Notes: a model not told the origin generated them from the letters alone. 64,000 nucleotides of DNA from Clostridium minihomine (GCF_900240385.1 NZ_OEQH01000001.1:434001-498000); one strand, 5' to 3'. Shown: positions 18,023-27,427, numbered from the stretch's first letter. Numbers and translations: made by a program.

Positions 18023-19610
18023 GATTACAGAGATTGGGCTTCCGTTGTCCGCTGGGACAGAGGAACTGAAAGAACAGGCGGCCTTGCGTTTGTCGGTTTC
18101 CTCTGATGACATAGAATCAGTTCAGATCTTAAAAAAATCGGTGGATGCCCGAAAGAAACAGGACGTCCACTTTCAATATTCTATTGGGGTAACCTTAAAA
18201 AGTGGAGAAGAGAAGGTGTTATCCCGGTGCGGTGGGGCAAAAATCACCCGTATGCGCCCGTATCAATACCAAATGCCCCCTTGCAAAAAGTTTCCTCAGC
18301 GTCCGGTGGTGGTGGGGCTTGGCCCTGCCGGATTGTTTGCGGCTCTTATTTTGGCGCAGGCCGGGCAGCGGCCCATTGTCATGGAGCGCGGTGCGAATGT
18401 GGAGAAGCGGACACAGCAGGTGCAGGATTTTTGGAACGGAGGCTCTTTGCGTCCTGAATCCAATGTGCAGTTCGGGGAAGGTGGGGCCGGTACTTTTTCA
18501 GACGGAAAGCTGAATACCGGAACGAAAGACGGCCGGGCAAGCAAGGTGTTTGAAGAACTGGTGAAAGCAGGAGCACCGGAAGAGATTCTGTATGACGCAA
18601 AGCCCCATATCGGAACAGACTTGCTGCCGGGAATTGTGAAAACCATTCGAGAAGAGATTATTGCTTTGGGCGGGGAAGTCTGGTTTGAAACCAGGCTGCT
18701 GAATCTGAAAACGACACATGGCAAAGTGACCGGCTTGACAGTGGAGCGGGATGGCCAGGTGCAAACCATAGACGCCCGTCAGGTGGTTTTGGCAGTTGGG
18801 CACAGCGCTCGTGATACCTTTGAACAGCTTTTTGAGCAGGGCGTAGCAATCGAGCAAAAGCCTTTTTCCATTGGGGCAAGAATCGAGCATCTGCAAGAAA
18901 AAATCAATCGTGCCCAATATGGGAATTTTGCGGAACATCCAGCACTGGGTGCTGCGGATTATAAGCTGGCGGTACATTTAGAAAACGGCAGGGGAGTCTA
19001 TACTTTTTGTATGTGCCCTGGCGGACAGGTGGTTGCCGCTGCTTCGGAAGCGGGGCGTTTGGTGACCAATGGGATGAGCCGCTATGCCCGGGATGAAAAG
19101 AGGGCAAATGCAGCACTGCTGGTGGGGGTTTCTTCTCAGGACTTTGAAAGCGCACATCCTTTGGCCGGAGTGCAGTTTCAGCGCCGGTGGGAAGAAGCTG
19201 CCTTTCACTTAGGCGGCGGTGATTATCATGCTCCCGCTCAGCGGGTAGGGGATTTTTTAAAGGGAAAAGCATCCGATTCCTTTGGGCTCACACCCAGCTA
19301 TCAGCCAGGAGCAGTGCCCTGTGATTTGGCAGGCTGCCTGCCGCCTTATGTGGTGGAATCCATGCGGCAGGGCATTTTACAGATGAACCGAAAACTGCAT
19401 GGATTTGCAGATCCGGATGCTGTATTGACAGGGGTAGAAACCCGAAGCTCTTCTCCGGTTCGCCTGACCAGAGGGGCGGATTGTCAATCGGTTTCTTTGG
19501 GGGGCTTATATCCCTGTGGGGAAGGCGCCGGCTATGCAGGCGGAATTGTTTCTGCGGCTGTGGATGGGATTCGCTGTGCAGAAGCGGTTCTAACCTCTGA
19601 AATCATATAG
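18015..19610 (+). CDS. FAD-dependent dehydrogenase (COG2509-type)
   Basis: 531 residues. A small N-terminal domain (1-90) precedes the FAD motif 'PVVVGLGPAGLFAALILAQAG' . 'NVQFGEGGAGTFSDGKLNTGT' and C-terminal 'YPCGEGAGYAGGIVSAAVDG' match the uncharacterised FAD-dependent dehydrogenase family found widely in Firmicutes. Start ATG within the end of the previous gene, AAAGGAGG upstream, so the two flavoproteins are translationally coupled. Reaction unknown. Confidence 0.88.
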   Translation: MIKITEIGLPLSAGTEELKEQAALRLSVSSDDIESVQILKKSVDARKKQDVHFQYSIGVTLKSGEEKVLSRCGGAKITRMRPYQYQMPPCKKFPQRPVVVGLGPAGLFAALILAQAGQRPIVMERGANVEKRTQQVQDFWNGGSLRPESNVQFGEGGAGTFSDGKLNTGTKDGRASKVFEELVKAGAPEEILYDAKPHIGTDLLPGIVKTIREEIIALGGEVWFETRLLNLKTTHGKVTGLTVERDGQVQTIDARQVVLAVGHSARDTFEQLFEQGVAIEQKPFSIGARIEHLQEKINRAQYGNFAEHPALGAADYKLAVHLENGRGVYTFCMCPGGQVVAAASEAGRLVTNGMSRYARDEKRANAALLVGVSSQDFESAHPLAGVQFQRRWEEAAFHLGGGDYHAPAQRVGDFLKGKASDSFGLTPSYQPGAVPCDLAGCLPPYVVESMRQGILQMNRKLHGFADPDAVLTGVETRSSSPVRLTRGADCQSVSLGGLYPCGEGAGYAGGIVSAAVDGIRCAEAVLTSEII

Positions 19611-19683
19611 TCAGCGGGGCAAAAGGTAGATAAGAAACGAACCAAGTTAGGTGTTTTGCTCACTTGGTATGAATGGGAATGGG

Positions 19684-19733
19684 TTCCGCCGGAAATGCTA
19701 TGAAATAGGGTACTTCCGGCGGGAATTTTTTTA
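19684..19733 (+). terminator. Intrinsic terminator of the flavoprotein pair
   Basis: CCGCCGGAA pairs with TTCCGGCGG across an 18-20-nt loop and is followed by a run of seven T's. Confidence 0.75.
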
Positions 19734-19861
19734 CAATTCTTAAAATAGGTAAATTGCTGCTGGTTTGTCGCTTCAAAAGGTGACGAAAAGGATGAATTTT
19801 CTCTTATTTTTTCACAGAATAAAAAATATGTAAAATTTGAGAAGTTTTTTTGAAAAACCTA

Positions 19862-19889
19862 TTGACATTTATTTGAAATTTGTTATAAT
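19862..19889 (+). promoter_or_regulatory. Promoter of the tRNA pair
   Basis: Near-consensus TTGACA (19862-19867), 16-nt spacer and TATAAT (19884-19889), about 33 nt upstream of the mature tRNA-Gln 5' end. Confidence 0.8.
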
Positions 19890-19921
19890 AATTGACGTTG
19901 CTTCAAGCAATTAAATATTGA

Positions 19922-19995
19922 TGCGGAATTGTGTAATGGTAGCACGACAGACTCTGACTCTGTTTGTCTGGGTTCAAATCCTAGTTCCGCAGCCA
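19922..19995 (+). tRNA. tRNA-Gln (CTG)
   Basis: Complete cloverleaf: acceptor TGCGGAA/TTCCGCA, D arm GTG...CAC, anticodon stem ACAGA/TCTGT with loop CTCTGAC (anticodon CUG reading CAG), T arm CTGGG-TTCAAAT-CCTAG. Discriminator G and CCA are encoded. Confidence 0.95.
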
Positions 19996-19998
19996 TAT

Positions 19999-20027
19999 AG
20001 CCTCGGGAAACCGAGGCTAGCTTTTTT
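19999..20027 (+). terminator. Terminator between the two tRNAs
   Basis: AGCCTCGG-GAAA-CCGAGGCT hairpin followed by AGC and six T's; the tRNA-Pro gene begins on the very next base. tRNA-Pro must then be made by read-through or from its own start. Confidence 0.75.
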
Positions 20028-20104
<77 letters not shown>

Positions 20105-20109
20105 AGTTG

Positions 20110-20155
20110 AAACCCGTATCAGACTGCCGTTTTTTGGTAGTTTGATGCGGGTTTT
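20110..20155 (+). terminator. Terminator after tRNA-Pro
   Basis: AAACCCG...CGGGTTT with inner ATCA/TGAT and ACT/AGT pairs, followed by TTTATTAT. Confidence 0.7.
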
Positions 20156-20258
20156 ATTATTTGTGTTTTGTGTTAAGACATGACTAAAAAGGCTTGAAAA
20201 TTGAAAAGATGCAAGTCGAAATATACGTTTATGTACAAATAAAAACTTCCGGGAAACA

Positions 20259-20522
20259 ATGAACTGCCCCCCATTTGTTAGACAGTATGATATACTGAAA
20301 ACAAATGGGGTGTTTTTGTATGCTCAAAGGAATACCAAATAAACGCTATATGCCGGAATTCAAGGTTATGGTAGTGGAAACGATGCGTAAGGAGAAACTA
20401 AGCTACTGCGAAGCAGTGCGGCAATTTGAAGTAAGCGACCACAAAAGTGTTGCAGTATGGGAGCGTATCTATCTCACAGAAGATCCTGAAGGTCTGGCGG
20501 TAGAACGGCGTGGACGAACTGA
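20259..20522 (+). mobile_element. IS3-family remnant (left end plus start of orfA)
   Basis: Starts with TGAACTGCCCCCC, like the left end of IS3-family elements. An 11-bp inverted repeat (CCCCATTTGTT at 20269-20279 and complement at 20300-20310) precedes the orfA start. The element stops inside orfA at about 20522, with no orfB or right end, so it is a deletion remnant. Confidence 0.7.
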
Positions 20523-20526
20523 CTGA
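20320..20526 (+). pseudogene. Truncated IS3 transposase OrfA
   Basis: About 68 residues from 'MLKGIPNKRYMPEFKVMVV' through a helix-turn-helix ('CEAVRQFEVSDHKSVAVWER') to 'VERRGRTD', where the frame ends. Full OrfA proteins continue another ~30-100 residues into a leucine zipper, and the catalytic OrfB is absent. ATG 20320 chosen as the usual OrfA start; an upstream in-frame start at 20305 lies in the terminal repeat region. Not functional. Confidence 0.8.
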
Positions 20527-20646
20527 CCATTACCGGAGTGTCTTTTGCTTTGATGTTCTCAAGGAAGCTTGCCGGTACAATCACAAAGACGATAAACGCA
20601 ATTGCTGCCATTGAGATGATAAATGTTACTAAACTTGGCATCATAA
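20479..20646 (-). pseudogene. Fragment of an unidentified membrane protein
   Basis: On the minus strand a short frame begins 'MMPSLVTFIISMAAIAFIVF' (one clear membrane helix), runs to about 'KAKDTPVMVS' and then reads through the junction into the IS3 remnant, ending in a stop inside it. No ribosome site is evident, and a terminator lies just upstream. It looks like a gene cut off by the IS-associated deletion; parent family not recognised. Confidence 0.4.
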
Positions 20647-20686
20647 TAAAAAGGTTTGCTATCCTCTTTATCGCGATAGCAAACCT
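20644..20686 (-). terminator. Terminator of the lipoprotein/metalloprotease pair
   Basis: AGGTTTGCTATC and its complement GATAGCAAACCT form a 12-bp stem; on the minus strand it is followed by TTTTTATT. It ends the transcript of the genes at 20699-22863. Confidence 0.8.
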
Positions 20687-20698
20687 CTTATTAAAACA

Positions 20699-21382
20699 TT
20701 AGCTTAAATACTTTTGTAAGACTTCTTCATATATTGACTTATATATGGTGGAATCATGGTCAGCAAGATTTAGATCTTCATTACTTATCGAATCTATATT
20801 AAAAATGCTTTTAAAAGATCTCTGTTTGTTTGTTGAAATGGAAGAAGGCAATGGGTATCGACCTTTTTCATAAATAGTAGGAGTATAAACAGTGTCATTT
20901 TCTAAATCCATGCTGTCTAAGAAAAAAATGTAGTCCTTATCAAGGTCTGAAGGCATATAATTAGAGGCGTAACGCAAAACTTGTTTGTTATTCTTTTCGG
21001 TAATATAATAAGATTCACAAAGTTTAATTGTACCTCCTTCTTTAAAATCGCCTTTCCAGACTTTACTGATTTCTAAAGACGAGATTGTGTATTCAAAAGC
21101 AATATCGCCCAAAGAATTTTTCACGGGAACTTGCTTGCTATCATCAGATAATCTTCCCTGCACAATGTACTCGCAATTACTTTCCAGTTCTTTTAAATTT
21201 TTTGGATCCACTGACAGCAAAAACTCACCCTGACTCTCTTTTTTCATATCGTGATACTGATAGGATGTTTTTTGTATAAGATTTGTAGCAGAAGCTTCTT
21301 TCGAGATATTATTTGAACTGCAACCGATAAGACTAATCATACAGAAAGCGGTGATTAGTACGGATAATACTTTCTTTTTCAT
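20699..21382 (-). CDS. Putative lipoprotein of unknown function
   Basis: 227 residues. A type II signal peptide (about 1-21) ends in the lipobox 'LIGC', so the mature protein should be lipid-anchored outside the membrane. The rest has no motif I recognise; a beta-rich segment 'CEYIVQGRLSDDSKQVPVK' and 'SKVWKGDFKEGGTIKLCESY' resembles domains seen in secreted clostridial proteins. ATG 21382 follows AAAGGGG; an upstream TTG frame is ignored. It lies just below the metalloprotease gene, 14 nt away, so the two are co-transcribed. Confidence 0.75.
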   Translation of the reverse strand: MKKKVLSVLITAFCMISLIGCSSNNISKEASATNLIQKTSYQYHDMKKESQGEFLLSVDPKNLKELESNCEYIVQGRLSDDSKQVPVKNSLGDIAFEYTISSLEISKVWKGDFKEGGTIKLCESYYITEKNNKQVLRYASNYMPSDLDKDYIFFLDSMDLENDTVYTPTIYEKGRYPLPSSISTNKQRSFKSIFNIDSISNEDLNLADHDSTIYKSIYEEVLQKYLS

Positions 21383-21396
21383 AGATTGTTCCCCTT

Positions 21397-22863
21397 TCAA
21401 TATATTTGTTTAATATTATATTTGTCGTGTTCTTGTACCGAGGTAGCTGAGAGTAAACTGGTAACAGATGCTTTCATGATTGATTTATCATCACAGAAAG
21501 TATGTTTTAAGCCAAGAGCATGTCCAAATTCATGGATTACTGTAGTCTTTTGGATGTCTGTATTATAATCAATTAGGGTTGGCGAAAGATATATTATCGA
21601 TTTGATATATGGCGAGCTATCATTAATGACATCATCGATATCAACTAGAAGGTCTCCAGATTGCTTATACAAAAACGTCGCACCTAAGACACCACGAGGT
21701 AATTTAGCGACATCCAAAGCGATATCAAAATCGTCATGATCTTCGTCAGCATAGGTAAATGAATGGAATGAAACTGCTGAAGATATTCCGTTCCATTGTT
21801 TGATAGCTGAAGTGAGTTCACTGCTTGTTATAGAATCGCTCTGATTTATGATATAGTCCTCTACTGCGGGAAATATTTGTACGTTAATATTTTTAGAATT
21901 TTTGAAGTATCCTGCCCATCTTTCAGTATCATATGTTACTTTAAATGTTCTAGTAGCTGTATTGTTTTCTGTTTTTGCGTCATTTGTTTGATTATTTGGA
22001 TCAATTATTGCTGATAATTTTAATTGATTGTTTGCTTTATAAATAGCATAATTTAAAGTAAATGATTTTACAGTTCTAGCTGAGAAATCTGCAGTGATTG
22101 TTCCTATCGAACTTGAGCCCATCATGAGATTTACTTTTACGTTATTTGCGGAAACATTTCCGTAATTGGCTACTTTTAATGTGAATTCTCTTGTCACATC
22201 GCTTGGTTCTTTTTCATTATCATTGTGTTTGCAGCTTTCAAATGTAGATCCCTCTTCACTTATAAAAGAGTATACAGCTAAATCTACTGCGTTTTCCCAT
22301 GTGAATTGGTTTGAGATTGAATTATTAGATGTTGTTGTTTCGCTTTCGGTTGAAGATATTGTGAATTTTATAGTGTGAGTCCCACACAAATTTCTGAGAG
22401 GGACGGAATAGGTACCCCCTTTATTTGCAGCAAGAGTTCCGATACTATCATTAACAACGATATTGTTGTCAACATAGGTTTGTACTCTAACATTAGAGAT
22501 TGATTGTGTACCAATATTTGCAACAAGCATTTCAAAAGTAACATCTTCATTATAAGGAAAAGGTGTTTTGCTTGTAACAACATTCAGATTGCCGATTGTA
22601 AGATCTGGGCCACTGACTGCGGCGGTAATAGATTTTGTATTAATGAATGACTTCTGAAATTTTTCATCTATCGTAAATTTACCACCGCTGGAAATTTCCG
22701 ATTTGTCTAAATCATCGGATAAGGATTCTGTTTCAACATCTAATAATTCAACTGTTTTACTTTTACTTTCGATAATTGCATCATTAGATTGCGTAGCAAA
22801 AGAGGTTTGAAAACTGAATAAATAGGAGACAACAATTAACATAGTTAGCATTCGTTTTTTCAT
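21397..22863 (-). CDS. Secreted zinc metalloprotease with CARDB domains
   Basis: 488 residues. Signal peptide 1-24, then two CARDB-type adhesion/Ig-like domains (about 80-180 and 190-310), then a metzincin-like catalytic domain. The zinc motif HExxHxxGxxH is complete at 444-454 ('HEFGHALGLKH') and 'SIM' ten residues later fits the Met-turn of matrixins. GGAGG lies 8 nt before ATG 22863; the frame's upstream extension is not used. AT-richer than neighbouring operons, suggesting acquisition. Expected to act outside the cell; substrate unknown. Confidence 0.85.
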   Translation of the reverse strand: MKKRMLTMLIVVSYLFSFQTSFATQSNDAIIESKSKTVELLDVETESLSDDLDKSEISSGGKFTIDEKFQKSFINTKSITAAVSGPDLTIGNLNVVTSKTPFPYNEDVTFEMLVANIGTQSISNVRVQTYVDNNIVVNDSIGTLAANKGGTYSVPLRNLCGTHTIKFTISSTESETTTSNNSISNQFTWENAVDLAVYSFISEEGSTFESCKHNDNEKEPSDVTREFTLKVANYGNVSANNVKVNLMMGSSSIGTITADFSARTVKSFTLNYAIYKANNQLKLSAIIDPNNQTNDAKTENNTATRTFKVTYDTERWAGYFKNSKNINVQIFPAVEDYIINQSDSITSSELTSAIKQWNGISSAVSFHSFTYADEDHDDFDIALDVAKLPRGVLGATFLYKQSGDLLVDIDDVINDSSPYIKSIIYLSPTLIDYNTDIQKTTVIHEFGHALGLKHTFCDDKSIMKASVTSLLSATSVQEHDKYNIKQIY

Positions 22864-23624
22864 TGTAACATCCTCCAAAAAATTATTGAACTGGGCAAAA
22901 TTATTATATAGGTACAAATTTGTGTTATTATTCTAGTTGAGAATCACAAGCTAAATATTTACATTTTTTTCTATTTATAGCAAAAAAAGGTGATGGGTGT
23001 TCATGGAACATCATTTTATTTTATAAAAATTCGCCTCGAAAAGACATTAAATTCTAGTCGAGACGTCTTTTGAAACGGTAGATTAGCGAATAATTAAAGG
23101 GATTCAAAACTCCTTTTCTTCGCGTAATTCCTCGCATATAATATTAACTTAAAGTGGTCAACGTTTAGCGGAGGCATTCTATCCCTTAGCGAGGGTAACC
23201 ATCTAAAAACCTCCTTAAAATAAAAAAATCCCTGCGATCATTTTGATTGCAAGGATTTATCCTGCAAAATTCAACTGACGTATTACACAGTGCTGAAAAA
23301 AGGCAGAAAAACAGCCTGAAAACTGCGTGGGAATGCGGTTTTCAGGCTGTAATTTTAAGCAGTTTTTCGCTGCCTGGTTCATCCGTCGGCGGCTTAGAAG
23401 CCTCAGCCGAGATGCTTTTGATTTTGTATCGGTTTGGGCGGCTGGGTGTGCCGAAAGCAGAGAAAAAATAATTGCTGTTCAAGTTCAAAAAGGTCGAATG
23501 ACAACCGGTATCTCTATCCTTTTGTATTTTATTCACTGTACTCGAAAGGGGATTTTTTCAATGGTTTTGCACCATGTTTTTTTATTTACACCACTCCTAT
23601 GAGTGGCTCGAATGCAACTAAAAA
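22864..23624. other. Gene-poor region with hairpins
   Basis: No supported gene in 760 bp. It contains AAATCC...GGATTT-type hairpins near 23227-23259 and a clear 12-bp stem CAGCCTGAAAAC/GTTTTCAGGCTG at 23312-23349 followed by TAATTTT. On the minus strand near 23205-23215 an AAGGAGG site precedes only a 7-codon frame, which looks like decayed DNA. Confidence 0.5.
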
Positions 23625-24566
23625 CTATATGGTAGAATAACCGAATTCGAGATCCACGGTTTTGCGTATGTGCAGTTGCGCGCTGCCATCGTTCGCAACG
23701 TTGGAAACATCAAAGCCCTGTGAGGATAATGATTCAAGAGAAAATTCTCCGGTTGCATTTGACGTGGTTTTTGCTGTAAAAACGGCACTTCCCCGAAAAT
23801 TCACGCCTGTGGAAGGAGTCTGTTCCAGCCACCAGTCAGTCATTGCGTCCTCCAGCTGCCAGCTGCCGCCGCTCTTTTGCTCCCAGCCCATTTTGATTAC
23901 TCTGTTGACCTGCGACAAGGAATCCCCAGAATGAATTTCCACATCTGCATACAGTCTGGCCTTCATTGGCCCTGCCGTCACATCTTTATACACCCTGCGG
24001 GTTGTAAGCTTTCCGGAAACCGGGGCGGGGGTTTCGTTTGTGCCTTCTTCACCCTCTGCTCTCACCGGCTCAGAGGAACTGTCCTTCTTATTTGCGTGTG
24101 ACAGTTTTGCGTACAGGTAATCGTATGGTTCCCCTTCCACCACGGCATATTGATCAGGGTATGTGTCCTGTACATCTACAAGAAGATATTTCTGATGCTC
24201 TTTTTTGAAAACAAGGAAATTTTTAACCACACTTTCTGAATCATTCTCAACCGTAATGCTGATACTGTTGGAAGCGTCGCCGCTGAGATAATCTGCATCT
24301 GTCTGAAGAAACGAATCGTCTCCGCGTTTGAATTCTAATTGCTCCAGAAAGGCAGAAAATTCCGTGGCACGGCGGTTCACAAGGCCGTCTTTGAAGGTGG
24401 GGATAGGGCTGACATACTGTTCAATCGTCACAAAGTTCGAGGGAATATGGATTCGGAATATTAAATTTGACATCTGCTGGTATTGATATAGACCGAAAGA
24501 AAAAACCAATACTACCACGGCCGCAAGGCCTATGATAAGATTGCGAGTTCGATGAGAAATTTTCAT
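23625..24566 (-). CDS. Membrane-anchored hypothetical protein
   Basis: 313 residues. A short basic N-terminus and one membrane helix ('LIIGLAAVVVLVFSFGLYQY', about 9-28) anchor a large outer part. The middle has a low-complexity linker 'SSSEPVRAEGEEGTNETPAP' and the rest is beta-rich. I do not recognise the family. ATG 24566 with GGAAGGTGAT upstream is preferred over an in-frame start 81 nt earlier. It stands alone, with gene-poor DNA on both sides. Confidence 0.65.
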   Translation of the reverse strand: MKISHRTRNLIIGLAAVVVLVFSFGLYQYQQMSNLIFRIHIPSNFVTIEQYVSPIPTFKDGLVNRRATEFSAFLEQLEFKRGDDSFLQTDADYLSGDASNSISITVENDSESVVKNFLVFKKEHQKYLLVDVQDTYPDQYAVVEGEPYDYLYAKLSHANKKDSSSEPVRAEGEEGTNETPAPVSGKLTTRRVYKDVTAGPMKARLYADVEIHSGDSLSQVNRVIKMGWEQKSGGSWQLEDAMTDWWLEQTPSTGVNFRGSAVFTAKTTSNATGEFSLESLSSQGFDVSNVANDGSAQLHIRKTVDLEFGYSTI

Positions 24567-25170
24567 ATCGATCACCTTCCATGACAAATACCTATCCGCA
24601 GGCAATACGGATGGATACCCGCGATTTTTAAAAATGTTACAGAACAAAATAACCCAGACTTAGTTCATTGGAATCATTTCGTTTTCAGAACAGCACTGAT
24701 TCGGGTGCCTCTAAGGGCGAGGTGCCCCGCTGTAAGGGGTATAATCAACTGGAATTAATTTCCTTATTAATATTCTAGTTCATAAGGCAAAGATTGTAAA
24801 GCTTTCAATCTTTGAATATTAGTTTTAAATTTTCACATAACTCTATTAAAAGGCAGAATCGATTCGCTTTTTTGCATTTTTCAAAATAAAGTCCTAAATG
24901 CCCGACATGCTTGACGTTGGTTGTTTCATGGCCATCAGAATAAGTGCGGTGCTTTATCTTATAAAGTTCAACTTGCCATTTTTGTTGATGAACCAGCCTT
25001 TCAGCATTTTCACAGCGAAATAAAACCCAAATGTCTCTGCTGCCGGTTCGTCATGGAATCTGGTATCGGAGACTTTTTAGATGAAAAATTCATAAATGAT
25101 TATTACTCGGATATTCTAAAGAGTGAAAAAGTTTATAAAAAATATTAGAAAAGAAAGTAGATGAAAGTAT
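24567..25170. other. Region without a supported gene
   Basis: AT-rich. A frame from 24921 to 25148 (plus) has no ribosome site and no recognisable domain, so it is not called. The last 20 bases hold the ribosome site (AAGAAAG) of the GlsB-like gene. Confidence 0.5.
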
Positions 25171-25455
25171 ATGGGCATCGTTTATTGGATTATATTAGGT
25201 GCATTAGCCGGATGGATCGCCAGTATGGTAGTAGGAAAAAACTCAGAGATGGGTGCATTTGCAAATGTATGCGTCGGTGTTGTGGGTGCATTTATAGGTG
25301 GATTTATATTCAACTTTATTACTGGTGTAGGGTTTACTGGATTCAACCTTTGGAGCTTGATTGTAGCGACAATAGGAGCAATCATTTTATTGCTGATTAT
25401 TAATCTAATTCAGAAAACAAAACATGAAAATCGAGATCAACCCATCAATAGATAA
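25171..25455 (+). CDS. GlsB/YeaQ/YmgE family stress membrane protein
   Basis: 94 residues with three hydrophobic helices and glycine-rich turns: 'GIVYWIILGALAGWIASMVV', 'GAFANVCVGVVGAFIGGFIF', 'LWSLIVATIGAIILLLIINL'. This is the transglycosylase-associated/YeaQ family, linked to general stress responses in other bacteria; molecular function unknown. Starts ATG 25171 after AGAAAGTAGATGAAAGTAT, ends before a strong terminator. Confidence 0.9.
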   Translation: MGIVYWIILGALAGWIASMVVGKNSEMGAFANVCVGVVGAFIGGFIFNFITGVGFTGFNLWSLIVATIGAIILLLIINLIQKTKHENRDQPINR

Positions 25456-25468
25456 CCATCCAAACATC

Positions 25469-25499
25469 AAAGCCCACTGGAATAAGTCCAGTGGGCTTT
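25469..25499 (+). terminator. Intrinsic terminator of the GlsB-like gene
   Basis: 12-bp stem AAAGCCCACTGG/CCAGTGGGCTTT with a 7-nt loop, then CTGC. Sits 14 nt after the stop. Confidence 0.7.
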
Positions 25500-25628
25500 C
25501 TGCTGGGGGCTGATCTTGATAGATGCTTTAAGTTCTTTGTCATTTCATAATCCTTGTGCAATATCGATTTGAATCATTCGAATGTTTCAAAATGAAACAA
25601 TAACGCTATCAAAGCAGCAAACCTATCT

Positions 25629-26438
25629 CTAAATCGGCTGTGGGAAAGGCTGCCACTGCAGCACGGCGGGGCTTGCCGAAGAATTTGGAACCGCATCTGC
25701 CAGTTTTTTAAAGTTGGGACGGGCTGCAGAATTTTCCATAAAATAAGCCGATTGGGTGGCATCTTCTATTCGGTTGGCATTTAGCACACGGATGATCCGA
25801 TCTGCGGTGGTAATCCCCATGCCGTGTCCATAGTACAACCCGTTTGGTAAAACAATGACATTTTCGCCTTGTAATTGAGAAACTTTCGGATCTACCTGAG
25901 GGTTTTTAAAATAGCACCGATCTCCCAGCAGGATATCTGTGACTTTTTTTGGCTCACCCACTTCTCGAAGCAGCGGATCTAGTTTGTGCCAGTTCATCAG
26001 GTAAATGGAGCGAAACAGACGATTAAATGTTTCCTCTGGGTAAACTTCCATCAAGGCCTTGTAATACACAATTACCATAGCAGTTGCACATTCTGTGGCA
26101 TACTTTTGACCATTTGTAAAAATATCCTGAATGGCGTCGCTGGCCTTCACTCCGCTTTTCAGAAGAAAGCCGCCGTTGCTGGTTCTGGTCCAATAGTCCG
26201 GGTTGCATTCCGATTTGTGAAAAACGGCGAATTTGAGTTTGCTGGCGTTAAGCTTCCTTGCCGCATCAACAATTTCTTTGCGCAGAGAGAGCTCAAATTT
26301 GAGTTGATGCACAGTATTATACCGATAGGTTTCGGTGCTTTTGGACATCTGCTCTAAGAGCTGTTTTTCCACGTTGCTGTCGGAATAATCTGCGATGATT
26401 TCGGTGATTTCAAAAGGAGAGCCGGATATTGTAATCAT
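25629..26438 (-). CDS. tgl: Spore coat protein-glutamine gamma-glutamyltransferase
   Basis: 269 residues, close in length and pattern to Bacillus Tgl (245). The nucleophile Cys117 lies in 'YATECATAMVIVYYKALMEV', followed by 'LGDRCYFKNPQVDP', 'GENVIVLPNGLYYGHGMGI' and 'QSAYFME', all matching the family. Tgl crosslinks spore coat proteins via gamma-glutamyl-lysine bonds, so this supports a spore-forming host. ATG 26438 with GGAGGG upstream; ATGA overlap with the preceding gene. A 24-residue longer frame exists but lacks a ribosome site. Confidence 0.93.
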   Translation of the reverse strand: MITISGSPFEITEIIADYSDSNVEKQLLEQMSKSTETYRYNTVHQLKFELSLRKEIVDAARKLNASKLKFAVFHKSECNPDYWTRTSNGGFLLKSGVKASDAIQDIFTNGQKYATECATAMVIVYYKALMEVYPEETFNRLFRSIYLMNWHKLDPLLREVGEPKKVTDILLGDRCYFKNPQVDPKVSQLQGENVIVLPNGLYYGHGMGITTADRIIRVLNANRIEDATQSAYFMENSAARPNFKKLADAVPNSSASPAVLQWQPFPQPI

Positions 26439-27427
26439 TTGTCGCCCTCCGTTCTGGCTTTTGCTGCTTTTATTTGATCGATAACAGGCGCGTGCAGCCA
26501 TTCTTTCCACGCAGATACGTTTTTGCTGCAGATTTTTTGAGAATATTCTGCCAGAACTTTTTGTTCCTCAACGCTGAGCTGCTGAAAAGCTGCCATGTTT
26601 TTATTCTCTTCGTTATCGAAAGAAGGAATTGGCTGTTTGCTGTGAGCCGAATCGCCTTTCTGCAGGTATTTGCGTTCCAGATCTACGGTACAGAACACTG
26701 GTTTACTGGAATACTGAAAGCATTCCTCTGTGAAATACAGGTATGGCAAATTCTCTTCCAGCCAGTGAAGATAGTCCTCGGCCTGCTTTTCTTTCTTGCC
26801 TTTTGAGGCCACGATATTTGTCTTGTCAATATTCAATAATTCGGTTGCCAATTCAATGTCTTTTGGGTTGGAAGACGAAAGATGTTGGGCAATTAACTTT
26901 AATATCTCGGGATTTTGAGAGCGGAAAAGCGCCCATACTAGGTCATGAATATGGCTCCCATTTCTGTTGCGCTTGAAAATCAAATCTACCACCAACGGTA
27001 ATATGTCAATATCTTTATATATATTTATCAATACCGATACGGTGATGTCCAATATTTCTTCATAATCATCCTCGGGAATTTCTTCGGCACAGCCCGTTTC
27101 CAATATCCATTTGAGAACGGGATGCATCGAGTTCTGTTTAGAAGATAGATAATTGGGGCCGGTTGTTTTCGATCCTTTTACTTGATTTGTAATTTGCAGG
27201 GCGGCCATATTGCGCTTATTTAAATACTTTTGACTGTGATTCCGCAGGATTGGTTCGTGCAATACATACAGGCAAGGGAACATCAGCCGATTATCGTTGA
27301 GTAGGGTAACCGCGCGTTTGGAATCTGTTTGAAAAAGTGCATTTAAAGTGCTTTTACATTGATCGGGGCCTTCCTTTATCCGGATCTGATCCAGATAGCT
27401 GTAATCATTTGAATGATCTACATTCAT
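26435..27427 (-). CDS. Hypothetical protein coupled to tgl
   Basis: 330 residues, soluble, mostly helical, no recognised domain. The middle (about 100-215) reads as helical repeats ('ILPLVVDLIFKRNRNGSHIH', 'NPEILKLIAQHLSSSNPKDI') similar in style to HEAT-like arrays. The stop overlaps the tgl start (ATGA), so the two are translated together and the product probably works with the coat transglutaminase or during sporulation; that is an inference. ATG 27427. Confidence 0.7.
   Translation of the reverse strand: MNVDHSNDYSYLDQIRIKEGPDQCKSTLNALFQTDSKRAVTLLNDNRLMFPCLYVLHEPILRNHSQKYLNKRNMAALQITNQVKGSKTTGPNYLSSKQNSMHPVLKWILETGCAEEIPEDDYEEILDITVSVLINIYKDIDILPLVVDLIFKRNRNGSHIHDLVWALFRSQNPEILKLIAQHLSSSNPKDIELATELLNIDKTNIVASKGKKEKQAEDYLHWLEENLPYLYFTEECFQYSSKPVFCTVDLERKYLQKGDSAHSKQPIPSFDNEENKNMAAFQQLSVEEQKVLAEYSQKICSKNVSAWKEWLHAPVIDQIKAAKARTEGDK

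Noticed and set aside
24921-25148. Plus-strand 75-residue frame with cysteines
   Set aside because: No ribosome site and no recognisable family; too little to call.
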